The position numbers and the translations under genes are program-made. The notes under the pieces are model-generated. The model was given only the letters and a program-made list of their open reading frames with translations, did not search any database and was not told where the DNA came from. A DNA stretch of 62,976 nucleotides from Acidobacteriota bacterium (GTDB lineage Bacteria; Acidobacteriota; Blastocatellia; Pyrinomonadales; Pyrinomonadaceae), in assembly GCA_003222975.1 (NCBI GenBank), contig QHXN01000023.1:1-62976 (forward strand), written 5' to 3'. Shown here in pieces: positions 50,785 through 62,505 of this stretch; position 1 is the first letter of the stretch; each line of letters opens with the position of its first letter.

Positions 50785-51479
50785 GGGATGGTGCACTGCC
50801 TCCTGAAAATTCGGTAAGAAATCGAAAAGCTTGCGTCAGGACATATATCACATAGGACGGCTTTGCGTCTCGAAAAAATCCCAATTTTCCCGCTTTTTTT
50901 CGGAAATTATTTTGGCCCAGAGGTAAACGCGGGTCAGACACCTTTAAACTTCGTTTCGACTTCTCGACGATGTCAGAAGGATGTGAGAGAGTATGAGTGA
51001 GTGTTTGACTGGCTAATTTGTTCCACCAAATCGTTTTAGTTAGCCGCTAGGCTCCTGTGCAGCCAGCCGAACCGCGGCTCAGGTTCTTGCTTGTTGACCT
51101 TCAGATGTTGGCGCACAGGCCAAGAGCTTGACTTCCATATGACTTTCACCAAATCGTGTTTGTCGGATGCTTTGCTACTTCAGACCTCTACCCAAAGCTA
51201 CTCTTCGTCCGTGGGCAGATGAGCGTCCGGCGATCTTCACGGTACGACATCTGCCTACATTAAGTAGCCGGCACGAAAAACCTGGAATTCGCGCCGCGGT
51301 AGGGTATGGTGCCCTGGCAATCTGCCGCCGTGTGTCCCCCAATACCCGACTCTTGCGCCCGACGCTTCAGGCAAGTTTTGAGCGGAGTTGTCCGAGGGCT
51401 ACAGACAGGCTTCGGTGCCGCGCGATGGGGCTGACGGGGTGGGCGTTGAGTAGCGGCCCCGCATCAGAATTTTTACCGG
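50785..51479. other. Long intergenic region upstream of the NtrC-type gene
   Basis: About 690 nt with no convincing gene. An open plus-strand frame at 51167-51526 lacks any family signature. It likely holds promoters for HU (minus) and for the activator (plus). GC content is lower near 50830-51050. No sigma-54 promoter (GG-N10-GC with TGGCAC/TTGCA) was convincing on reading. Confidence 0.4.
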
Positions 51480-52898
51480 GTGAAGAAAACAGTGAAGACG
51501 ACACCACTGCACGCGCTAATCATTGACGACGAAGCCCAGGTGCGCAGCTTCATCGGCCTCGTCCTGAGCAGCGAGGGCTGGGAGGTGAGCGAAGCCGAGT
51601 CCGCCGAGCGCGCCTTCGAGATGCTGCGCGAGCAGGACTGGTCGCTCGTGCTCTGCGACGTGGTGCTCGGCGGCGAGAGCGGCTTCAGCGTGCTGCGCCG
51701 CTTCCGCGAGGAGCTACCCGAAAAGCAGGTCGTGCTGATGACGGGCCGAGGCTCGGCGCTCGACGCCCTCGACGCCACGGCCCTCGGCGCGTTCGATTAC
51801 CTCCTGAAGCCCTTCGGTGTGGACGAGCTTCAGTCGCTCATGCGTGCCGCGCGCGAGCGCGTAGCCGCGCGCCCGCCTCGCGGCGCGGACTCGCGCAAGG
51901 CGGGTTCGGGCAGCAACTCGTCAGACCTCGAACTCGTGGGCCGGAGCGAGGTCTTCATCGAGGTGATGAAGCAGGTGGGGCGTGTGGCCGCAACGAACTT
52001 GCCCGTGCTCGTCGCGGGCGAGTCGGGCACGGGCAAAGAGGTGGTCGCGCGCGCCCTGCACCGCCGCAGCCGGCGCAGCGCGCGCCACTTCGTCGCGGTC
52101 AACTGCGGCGCGATACCTTCGGAACTGATCGAGTCGGAACTGTTCGGCCACGTCCGCGGCTCGTTCACCGGCGCGACCTCGGATCGCGCGGGGCTTTTCG
52201 AGGAGGCCGACGGCGGCACGGTCTTCCTCGACGAGATCACGGAGACGACCCCGGCCTTCCAGGTCAAGCTCTTGCGCGCCCTACAGGAGGGGGAGATTCG
52301 CCGCGTCGGGTCGAACCGCACCCAGCGCGTTGACGTGCGCGTGGTCACGGCCTCGAACCGCGATGTCGAGGGTGAGGTGAAGGCGGGGCGCTTCCGTCAG
52401 GACTTGTTCTACCGCCTGAACACCGTGACGCTGCGGCTGCCCCCGCTCAGGGAGCGCCGCGAGGACATCATGCCGCTCGCCAGATACTTCGCGGGCCGCG
52501 TGTGGTCTGCGAACCCCGCGGCGACCTTCTCGCCAGAGGCCGTCCGGTTGCTCGAACACTACCCTTGGCCCGGCAACGTGCGCGAGCTGGAGAACGCCGT
52601 CGAGCACGCCGTCGCGCTGTGCGGCAACGTCGTCCGGCCCGCAGACCTGCCCGAACGCGTCCGCGACTTCCGCCCTTCGCAGCAGCAGGAGGCTGAGGCG
52701 GCGGAAGAGCACCTGCCGCTCGCGGGCGGGGAATGGCCGAAGCTCTCGGAGATCGAGGGGCGCTACGTCGCGCGTGTGCTCGCGCACACGGGCGGCAACA
52801 AGCAGGCCGCAGCGCGCCTGCTCGGCGTTGACCGCAAGACGCTCGAACGCATGATCAAGCGTCACAACCTCACAGTCCAGAACTCCGCACGAAAATAA
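51480..52898 (+). CDS. NtrC-type sigma-54-dependent response regulator
   Basis: 472 residues. Receiver (residues ~10-125; acidic DDE, phosphoacceptor Asp60, Lys110), a short linker, AAA+ domain (Walker A GESGTGKE 180-187; Walker B FLDEI near 249-253) and a Fis-type HTH (residues ~440-465, NKQAAARLLGVDRKTLERM). The sigma-54 contact loop is GSFTGA (227-232) instead of GAFTGA. GTG start at 51480. It opens the two-component cluster and probably is activated by a kinase in it; its target promoters are unknown. Confidence 0.93.
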   Translation: MKKTVKTTPLHALIIDDEAQVRSFIGLVLSSEGWEVSEAESAERAFEMLREQDWSLVLCDVVLGGESGFSVLRRFREELPEKQVVLMTGRGSALDALDATALGAFDYLLKPFGVDELQSLMRAARERVAARPPRGADSRKAGSGSNSSDLELVGRSEVFIEVMKQVGRVAATNLPVLVAGESGTGKEVVARALHRRSRRSARHFVAVNCGAIPSELIESELFGHVRGSFTGATSDRAGLFEEADGGTVFLDEITETTPAFQVKLLRALQEGEIRRVGSNRTQRVDVRVVTASNRDVEGEVKAGRFRQDLFYRLNTVTLRLPPLRERREDIMPLARYFAGRVWSANPAATFSPEAVRLLEHYPWPGNVRELENAVEHAVALCGNVVRPADLPERVRDFRPSQQQEAEAAEEHLPLAGGEWPKLSEIEGRYVARVLAHTGGNKQAAARLLGVDRKTLERMIKRHNLTVQNSARK

Positions 52899-52903
52899 AC
52901 GAT

Positions 52904-52972
52904 GAAGTCGGAGCGCTGAACCACGAGCTGAAGACGACTTGATTTCGGTTCAGCATTCAGCGCTCCGACTTC
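52904..52972. repeat. Inverted repeat with heptad character, copy 14, convergent gap
   Basis: A perfect 17-bp stem (52904-52920 with 52956-52972) between convergent stops. Reverse-complement units near the right arm read GCGCTGA, ATGCTGA, i.e. the same 7-nt period but weaker. It could act as a terminator for both flanking genes, though no T-run follows. Confidence 0.6.
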
Positions 52973-52982
52973 TGCGTTTGCT

Positions 52983-53354
52983 TCAGAGTCGCGCCCGCTC
53001 GAAGACCTGTCGCATCGTAGCCACGCTCCACGGCTTCGGGACGAAGTGATTGACGACGCCGTCGCCAATCTCGCCCAACATCTCGCCGACTAAGACGCTG
53101 CCGGTCATCATTACGCGGAGGCTCCGCGGGTGCGTGCGCGCGACCTCGCGCAGGAACGCCACGCCGCTGATCTCCGGCATGAGTTGGTCGCTGATGATTA
53201 TGTCGAATGAGTCTTCCGCAAGCGCGCGCCGGGCCTCGTCGAGCGTCGCCGCAGTCCGCACAAAGTGCTCCGACGCGAACGTCTCGCGGAAAACGTTAAG
53301 GCACATCGGCTCGTCGTCGAAATAAAGTATCGAAAGCTTCTGCGTGTCGCTCAT
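52983..53354 (-). CDS. Single-domain response regulator
   Basis: 123 residues, one receiver domain. DDE (residues ~14-16), phosphoacceptor Asp in IIISDQLMPEISG (~57), Thr in VMMTGSV (~84), and Lys in HFVPKPWS (~108) are present. The SDQLMP and KPW forms resemble receivers of the REC-HD-GYP proteins encoded nearby. It is on the opposite strand, convergent with the NtrC-type gene. ATG 53354 is the first start after the end of a GC-rich region that has no conserved sequence. Confidence 0.88.
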   Translation of the reverse strand: MSDTQKLSILYFDDEPMCLNVFRETFASEHFVRTAATLDEARRALAEDSFDIIISDQLMPEISGVAFLREVARTHPRSLRVMMTGSVLVGEMLGEIGDGVVNHFVPKPWSVATMRQVFERARL

Positions 53355-53661
53355 GTCGTCAAACCCCCGCCGGCCCGCAAGTGTCGCCCCGCACGTCACG
53401 CGGCAACCCTCGTACCGCTCGCGCCTCGCGTGGCGGCATTTTACGATTTCGCCGCGCGGGTGGCACGTGCGGTGCAAAGACCGCTGGCGGGCGTCGCACT
53501 TTTCCTCGCGCGGCTGGCGCGGCGTGGCGACGCGGGCGGGCGTTCCGCCCGACACGGCGGCCCATTTCGCCCCTCACGGGCGACGAATCGGAAGACGGCC
53601 CGAAGGGCAGGACGAATTTCGCCTCACGAAGAAATGAGGCGCGTCGAAGAGGAGTAGAAAA
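53355..53661. other. Intergenic region before the REC-HD-GYP gene
   Basis: About 305 GC-rich nt between the divergent receiver and REC-HD-GYP genes. Open frames here have no family support. It likely carries both promoters. No repeat of the heptad type. Confidence 0.4.
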
Positions 53662-54861
53662 TTGTTGGAGCTACGCAGTGGCAGACCGCACGTTCTCGTC
53701 GTTGACGACGAGCGGGAGATCAGGAATCTTTTGTGCGAGCTACTCAGCGAGGGGTACGACTGCACGCCCGTCGCGTCCGCCGAGGAGGCGCTCGCGGAGC
53801 TTGACGCCGCGGAGTTCGACCTCGTCATCAGCGACATCCAGATGGACGGCATGAGCGGGCTGGAGATGATCCCGCACGTGCTGTCGAAGTCGCCGGACAC
53901 GGTCGTCGTCATGGTCAGCGGCATGCAGACCATCGAGAGCGCCATCGAGGCCATGCAAGTCGGGGCCTTCGACTACGTCATCAAGCCCTTCGACCTGTCG
54001 AAAGTCGAAACGGCGGTCAGCCGCGCGCTCGAACACCGAGACCTGCGCATCGCCAAGCGCCTCTACGAAAACCACCTCGAAGAACTCGTCCGCCGTCGCA
54101 CGGCGGAGCTGGACGTGACCCTTCGCTCGCTCGAAGCGGCCTACCGCACGACGCTCAGGGCGCTGACCGCTGCGCTCGATAAGCGCGACTCGGAGACCTC
54201 CGGCCACTCGGAGCGGGTCGTCTCCTTCAGCCTCCGCCTGGGCCGCGAACTGAGGTTGGACTCGGAGCAGTTGCGCGCGCTTGAGTTCGGCTCACTCCTC
54301 CACGACATCGGCAAGATCGGAGTCCCCGACGCCATCCTTCGCAAGCCCTCGGCGCTGACGGAAGAGGAGTGGGCTGAGATGCGCAAGCACCCCGCCCACG
54401 GGGAGCAGATACTGGCCGGCATCGGGTTCCTGGAAGGGGCGGCGCGCGTCGTGGCGCAGCACCACGAGCGGTGGGACGGGACGGGCTACCCCCTGGGCTT
54501 GCGGGGCGAGGGGATTGATCTGAACGCGAGGATATTCGCCGTGGCCGATGCCTTCGACGCCATGACGAGCGACCGCGTTTACCGCAAGGGGAGGCCTTAC
54601 GAGGCGGCGGCGGCGGAACTCGATGGTTGGGCCGGCAGGCAGTTCGACCCGCGGGTGGTCGCGGCCTTCGGGCGCGTGCCCCGCGAGGAGTGGGAAGAAC
54701 TGCGCTGCGAGTCTTCGAGAAGCGCTGGAGGGTGCGACCCGAAGGTCGAGGCGGCGGTGCAGGCGGTTGCCTCGACGGAATCAAGTATTGCGCACGAGCC
54801 GAAATCAAACTGTGAGAGCGGCCAGAACCCCGGTCGCCCGGTCACCTTCGCGTTGCAGTAG
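53662..54861 (+). CDS. REC-HD-GYP response regulator (c-di-GMP phosphodiesterase)
   Basis: 399 residues. Receiver (Asp58 in LVISDIQMDGMSG, Lys108), a helical linker (~125-160), and an HD-GYP domain: GHSERVVSFSLRLG (~181), HDIGKIG (HD at 214-215), HHERWDGTGYP (GYP 275-277). HD-GYP enzymes hydrolyse cyclic di-GMP (to pGpG or GMP), and all hallmark residues are seen. The last ~55 residues are Ser/Ala/Gly-rich and unconserved. TTG start at 53662 with GAGGAG 7 nt upstream. Probably one operon with the next two genes. Confidence 0.92.
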   Translation: MLELRSGRPHVLVVDDEREIRNLLCELLSEGYDCTPVASAEEALAELDAAEFDLVISDIQMDGMSGLEMIPHVLSKSPDTVVVMVSGMQTIESAIEAMQVGAFDYVIKPFDLSKVETAVSRALEHRDLRIAKRLYENHLEELVRRRTAELDVTLRSLEAAYRTTLRALTAALDKRDSETSGHSERVVSFSLRLGRELRLDSEQLRALEFGSLLHDIGKIGVPDAILRKPSALTEEEWAEMRKHPAHGEQILAGIGFLEGAARVVAQHHERWDGTGYPLGLRGEGIDLNARIFAVADAFDAMTSDRVYRKGRPYEAAAAELDGWAGRQFDPRVVAAFGRVPREEWEELRCESSRSAGGCDPKVEAAVQAVASTESSIAHEPKSNCESGQNPGRPVTFALQ

Positions 54862-54939
54862 AGCCGGCGACCACCGGGCCGACGCGCCGGACGACGACGC
54901 ACGCCGCCCTTGCCGCCGCCTTCGTAACCTTAACGACTT

Positions 54940-56283
54940 ATGTCTTACAACTCCGCCCGGCAGACACCGAACGCGAGCGCCTTCGCCCCCTCCGAGTTCC
55001 AGGCGGAAGGTGACAAGCACATCCTCGTCGTTGACGACGAGGAGGGCGTGCGCAACCTCTTCGCAAGCTTCCTCTCGGAGAGCTTCGATTGTACGACCGC
55101 CGCGTCCGCCGAAGAGGCGCTGTTGCTGCTCGCCGCCCGGCCTTACGCGCTCGTCATCTCGGACGTGATGATGCCCGGTCGCAACGGCATCGAGCTGCTG
55201 CGTGAGGTCGTCGCGCGCTACCCCGACACGGTCGTCGTCATGTGCTCCGGCATAGACCGCACGCAGCGCGTCCTCGACGCCGTGCGCCTCGGCGCTTACG
55301 ACTACCTCGTCAAGCCTTGCGACCTCGACGTGCTGGCGATGACTGTCGAGCGCGCGTTGGAGAGGCGCTCGCTGCTGCGCGCCGCGCGGCAGTACAAGCT
55401 CGACATCGAGCGGAGCAACGACGAACTGCGCCGCAGCAAGGCCGAACTCGAACGCCTCCAGACGCAGATCATCCAGAGCGAGAAGATGGCTTCTTTGGGC
55501 CAGCTCGCCGCGGGCGTCGCGCACGAGCTGAACAACCCGGCGGGCTTCATCTACGGCAACATGGAAATCCTCGACGAGTGCACGCGCGGCCTCGCGTGCC
55601 TGCTCGCCTTCTACGAGGCGGTGCCGCTCGCGCCCGACCTGGCCGCTCGCGCCCGCCGCATCGAGGAGGAGGTTGACTACGGGCATGCGCTCTCAGACCT
55701 GCGCTCGATCATCGCCGACTGCCGCGAGGGCGCGGAGCGCATCCGCGACGTGGTGCAGAACCTGCGCACCTTCTCGCGGCTCGACGAGGCCGAGTTCAAG
55801 AAGGTGGACATACACGAGGGGCTGGAATCAACGCTGCGTCTGCTCGCGCGCTACTACAGCGCCGACGGCGTCCGCCTCTCGCGCGACTACGCCGAACTGC
55901 CGCCCGTGGACTGCTTCGCGGGCCAGCTCAATCAGGTCTGGCTCAACCTGCTCGTCAACGCCGCGCAGGCCGCGCGCGCGGGCGGCGAGGTTCGCATCAC
56001 GACGCGGCGCGACGGCCAGATGGCCGTCGTCCGCGTCAGCGACGACGGCCAAGGCATCGCGCCCGAAGACCTGAAGCGCATCTTCGACCCTTTCTTCACC
56101 ACCAAGCCCGTCGGTGAGGGCACGGGTCTCGGCCTCTCCGTCACCTACTCGATAGTCGAGCGCCACCGCGGCACGATCTCGGTCGAGAGCACGCCCGGCC
56201 ACGGCGCGACCTTCACCGTCTCGATCCCCATAGACGCGCCCCGCGACGCCGAAGGGGCCGAGGGGCAAACACACCAACGCTAA
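54940..56283 (+). CDS. Hybrid sensor: receiver fused to histidine kinase
   Basis: 447 residues. An N-terminal receiver (Asp75 in LVISDVMMPGRNG, Lys125) is linked by a coiled coil (~145-180) to a kinase core. His195 lies in GVAHELNNPAGF (H box), NQVWLNLLVNAAQA is the N box, and DDGQGIAP and EGTGLGLSVTY are the G boxes. No sensor or membrane segment is present, so it is a cytosolic relay kinase fed by phosphotransfer to its receiver. It may phosphorylate the neighbouring REC proteins. ATG 54940 begins 78 nt after the previous stop. Confidence 0.92.
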   Translation: MSYNSARQTPNASAFAPSEFQAEGDKHILVVDDEEGVRNLFASFLSESFDCTTAASAEEALLLLAARPYALVISDVMMPGRNGIELLREVVARYPDTVVVMCSGIDRTQRVLDAVRLGAYDYLVKPCDLDVLAMTVERALERRSLLRAARQYKLDIERSNDELRRSKAELERLQTQIIQSEKMASLGQLAAGVAHELNNPAGFIYGNMEILDECTRGLACLLAFYEAVPLAPDLAARARRIEEEVDYGHALSDLRSIIADCREGAERIRDVVQNLRTFSRLDEAEFKKVDIHEGLESTLRLLARYYSADGVRLSRDYAELPPVDCFAGQLNQVWLNLLVNAAQAARAGGEVRITTRRDGQMAVVRVSDDGQGIAPEDLKRIFDPFFTTKPVGEGTGLGLSVTYSIVERHRGTISVESTPGHGATFTVSIPIDAPRDAEGAEGQTHQR

Positions 56284-56298
56284 CGGAGTTCATGACAG

Positions 56299-59962
<3,664 letters not shown>

Positions 59963-59966
59963 AACA

Positions 59967-60527
59967 TTAGAACAGGCCGAACCAGCGAGTCGCGTTGAGC
60001 AGTTCGCCCGCGCCGAAAGAGAGAAGGTTGGCGAGGACGATGACCGCGAAGTTGCGTATCCTCTCGCCTGTGTCCGCGCCCGCGCGTTCGCGGAAGGCGA
60101 GCCAGAAGAGCAGGCACTCGGCGGCGGGCGCGAAGGTCTCGGCGGCGAGCAGGTAGGTGGAGCGCGGAAGCGTTGAGAAGAGAACGGGCAGTACCAGCAC
60201 GACCACCGGGTACGTGCAGGCCGTGAGCCAGAGGCCCGCGAAGAGTCGCTGGCGGAAGCTCAGATGCTTGCTCAGTCCGACGAGCAGCACGGGCGTCTCG
60301 ACCGCGACGCTCAGGAGGTAGCCGAGCGGGAGAAAGAGCCAGAGGTCGCCGGGCCGCGAAGTCGTGCGAGTCGGCTCAGGGGCCAGGTCGAATCCGAAAG
60401 CGCTGGCGCAGAGCAGAGCCAGAATCAGCGCGATGAAAAGGCAGCGCGACGAAGCGGCGACTAACGCGCGCGTGACGCCGCGGCGTCGAGCATTAGTTGA
60501 GTTGAGCGGTATCCTCGCCGTTCTCAC
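59967..60527 (-). CDS. Membrane protein of unknown function
   Basis: 186 residues with about five hydrophobic segments (LFIALILALLCASAFGF; FLPLGYLLSVAVETPVLLVG; PVVVLVLPVLFSTL; LLFWLAF; and the C-terminal FAVIVLANLLSFGAGELL). It likely sits in the inner membrane. Last gene of a three-gene minus-strand cluster with two other membrane or secreted proteins; no domain recognised. Confidence 0.75.
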   Translation of the reverse strand: MRTARIPLNSTNARRRGVTRALVAASSRCLFIALILALLCASAFGFDLAPEPTRTTSRPGDLWLFLPLGYLLSVAVETPVLLVGLSKHLSFRQRLFAGLWLTACTYPVVVLVLPVLFSTLPRSTYLLAAETFAPAAECLLFWLAFRERAGADTGERIRNFAVIVLANLLSFGAGELLNATRWFGLF

Positions 60528-60546
60528 TGTGCGGTTTAGCCTCGAC

Positions 60547-61566
60547 TTAAAGCAGGCGGATGAGGAACGGGGCTTCCGCGAGGACGTGCGCCATCGCGAA
60601 GGTGAAGTAGATGTCGCGCGTCGTCGCGTAGTCGGCGGCGAAACCGACCCACAGCGCGAGCACGACGAGCGCCGCGCAGACGAGCGCCGCGCGCACGGTG
60701 CGCGGCCAGCCGCCGCGCGCCGATGCCAGCGGAATCCTGTCCGTCCGCCAAGCCTTCGAGCCGAGTCCGGCCAGGGGAATCAGCACGAGCCAAGCGCCGT
60801 AGTGAACCGTCTCCAGGAAGACGTGCGTGGCGACGAGCAGGCGGCTTGAGACGCCCGCGAGAAGTCCCGCGCCCGCGTGCTGGGTGATGCGCCAGGGCAG
60901 AGCACCCTCTTCGGGGAGGTTCGGCGCGTGCGCGAGCTGAGTCCACATCAGGACGAGTATGAGCGGCAGCGCGGCGAGGCAGAGGTGGTACGCGCCGCGC
61001 CAGCGCGGGCGCGTGCGTTTGAGCTGTCGGTCTAAGAACCAGAGCGCGACGAGCGGGTGAAGATAGACGAGGGCGAGGCCGAACCACGAAGGCGCGAGCC
61101 ACGCGACGGCGCACAGCGCAAAGCCGACGGCGAAGACCCACGAGCGGTCACGCCGCAACTGCCGCGCGCGCAGGTGGACGAGCGCGCAGAGCCACAGCAG
61201 CAGCGCCGTCGTCCAGAGGGCCGCGCCCGCAGTCCAGCCCGCCTCGCTCAAGTACCAGGTCTGGCCCAGCGCGTAGAGGAGAACGTAACCGGCGGTGAGC
61301 GCCGCGACCCCGCCGAGTCCGACCGCGTAGAAGGGCCTCGACCTGCCCCAGCGCGCGGGCATGCGCGGGAGGAAGAAGCGGAACTCCATCCAGTTGTGCG
61401 GCCCGGCGAAGAGGAAGACCGTGGCGATTGAGAGTTGGAGCGGCCACCAACTGATCACCAGCGCGGCCAGCACGCAGAAGGCGAAGAAAGGCACGGCGAA
61501 GCGCGGCGCGAAAGCCGCTTCGCGCTTCGGTCGTGGGTGCGCGGGTGCGCGTGCGATCTCCTGCAT
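60547..61566 (-). CDS. Polytopic membrane protein, His-containing
   Basis: 339 residues with about nine transmembrane segments. Conserved-looking His motifs lie in FAGPHNWMEFRFFLPR (~residue 55), in HVFLETVHYGAWLVL (~255), and in YFTFAMAHVLAEAPFLIRL at the end. This arrangement recalls membrane oxygenases or Brp/Blh carotenoid-cleaving proteins, but the similarity is loose and I do not assign it. It is encoded between two other membrane/secreted proteins and starts 16 nt after the stop of the upstream gene. Confidence 0.7.
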   Translation of the reverse strand: MQEIARAPAHPRPKREAAFAPRFAVPFFAFCVLAALVISWWPLQLSIATVFLFAGPHNWMEFRFFLPRMPARWGRSRPFYAVGLGGVAALTAGYVLLYALGQTWYLSEAGWTAGAALWTTALLLWLCALVHLRARQLRRDRSWVFAVGFALCAVAWLAPSWFGLALVYLHPLVALWFLDRQLKRTRPRWRGAYHLCLAALPLILVLMWTQLAHAPNLPEEGALPWRITQHAGAGLLAGVSSRLLVATHVFLETVHYGAWLVLIPLAGLGSKAWRTDRIPLASARGGWPRTVRAALVCAALVVLALWVGFAADYATTRDIYFTFAMAHVLAEAPFLIRLL

Positions 61567-61582
61567 CAGTTCGTTCCTCGGC

Positions 61583-62161
61583 CTACCGAGGCTGCTCCTG
61601 CTTCTGCTTCGGCAGGACGAGCGTGATCTCTCCGGCGTCGTCCGAGACTTCGACCTTGACCTGCCCGTATGCGCCCCACCACTGCAAGTCCTGAGTCAGA
61701 ATCTTCGAGGTCAGCGAGCGCGCCACGGGCGGCGGGCCGGCGTTGGCGAAGGCGACGCCCACGCTCGCCCCGCAGAGCGCCAGCGCCGCGACGCAGAGCG
61801 CGGCAGGCCCGAACCTCTGCGCGCGCCCGCGTGAGCGCACGAAGCCCAGGCCGCCGAAGACGAAGGCCAGCGAGAGGAAGACGCCGGCGAGCATGGTCTG
61901 CGCGCCGCCCAAGTTGAAGGAGGTCAGTCCGGCGGCCTGCGTGTCGTCGCCGTCGAGGCCGGCCCTCATCTGCTGCCACACGGCGCGCGGTATCAAGAGC
62001 TTCGCTTCCGTGGCCTTGTCGTCCGGCGTGACCTTCATCTGCGTGGTGAAGGCCGATCTCTTCGGCCTGTCCTTGTCACGAATGGCAACGTCAGCGAGCG
62101 CGTTGACGGTCGTCGCCAGCAGCAACGCGGCGAGCGCGAGATAGTTGACACGGCGGTTCAT
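61583..62161 (-). CDS. Secreted or membrane-attached protein, first of a three-gene cluster
   Basis: 192 residues. Signal peptide (NYLALAALLLATTVNALA). After an exported segment (VAIRDKDRPKRSAFTTQMK) there are two more hydrophobic segments (MLAGVFLSLAFVFGGLGFV and FGPAALCVAALALCGASVG), then a short outer domain (QWWGAYGQVKVEVSDDAG). GAGGAG lies ~9 nt before ATG 62161. No family recognised. The order on the minus strand is this gene, the polytopic protein and the small membrane protein. Confidence 0.75.
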   Translation of the reverse strand: MNRRVNYLALAALLLATTVNALADVAIRDKDRPKRSAFTTQMKVTPDDKATEAKLLIPRAVWQQMRAGLDGDDTQAAGLTSFNLGGAQTMLAGVFLSLAFVFGGLGFVRSRGRAQRFGPAALCVAALALCGASVGVAFANAGPPPVARSLTSKILTQDLQWWGAYGQVKVEVSDDAGEITLVLPKQKQEQPR

Positions 62162-62418
62162 CGTTTCTGTCTCCTCAAAAATTTCTTGAAGGCGAGCGCG
62201 CCCGGCGGGCGTCGGTCGTTTCGGTCTAATCCGGCGAGCTTGTCTCAAACGAATGGGAGCAGTCCCACGTATGAACGCTGCGGCGGGTTGGAACTTGCTC
62301 AGCGGGTGCGCCGCTCGAAAAGGTCGTCAGACGAACGTCTGATGAGTTCTAACGATAAATCGGATGTCCCTTAGGAACTGAAGAGGTGAGAAGAGAACGC
62401 TAAACCGGTGAGGAATAA

Positions 62419-62492
62419 TCGGGGTGCTGAGATTCGAACTCAGGACCTTTCGCTCCCAAAGCGAACGCGCTACCAGGCTGCGCTACACCCCG
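62419..62492 (-). tRNA. tRNA-Pro (anticodon TGG)
   Basis: 74-nt cloverleaf on the minus strand: acceptor CGGGGTG pairs with CACCCCG, discriminator A. Anticodon loop TTTGGGA gives TGG. D-arm (TAGCGCAGCCTGGTAGCGC) and T-loop (GTTCGAATC) are standard. CCA is not encoded. The HNH gene ends 13 nt upstream. Confidence 0.97.
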
Positions 62493-62505
62493 CCATCTCA
62501 AATTC

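Noticed and set aside
51167..51526. 119-residue plus-strand frame before the NtrC-type gene
   Set aside because: It overlaps the activator start, has no domain and reads like random GC-rich sequence.
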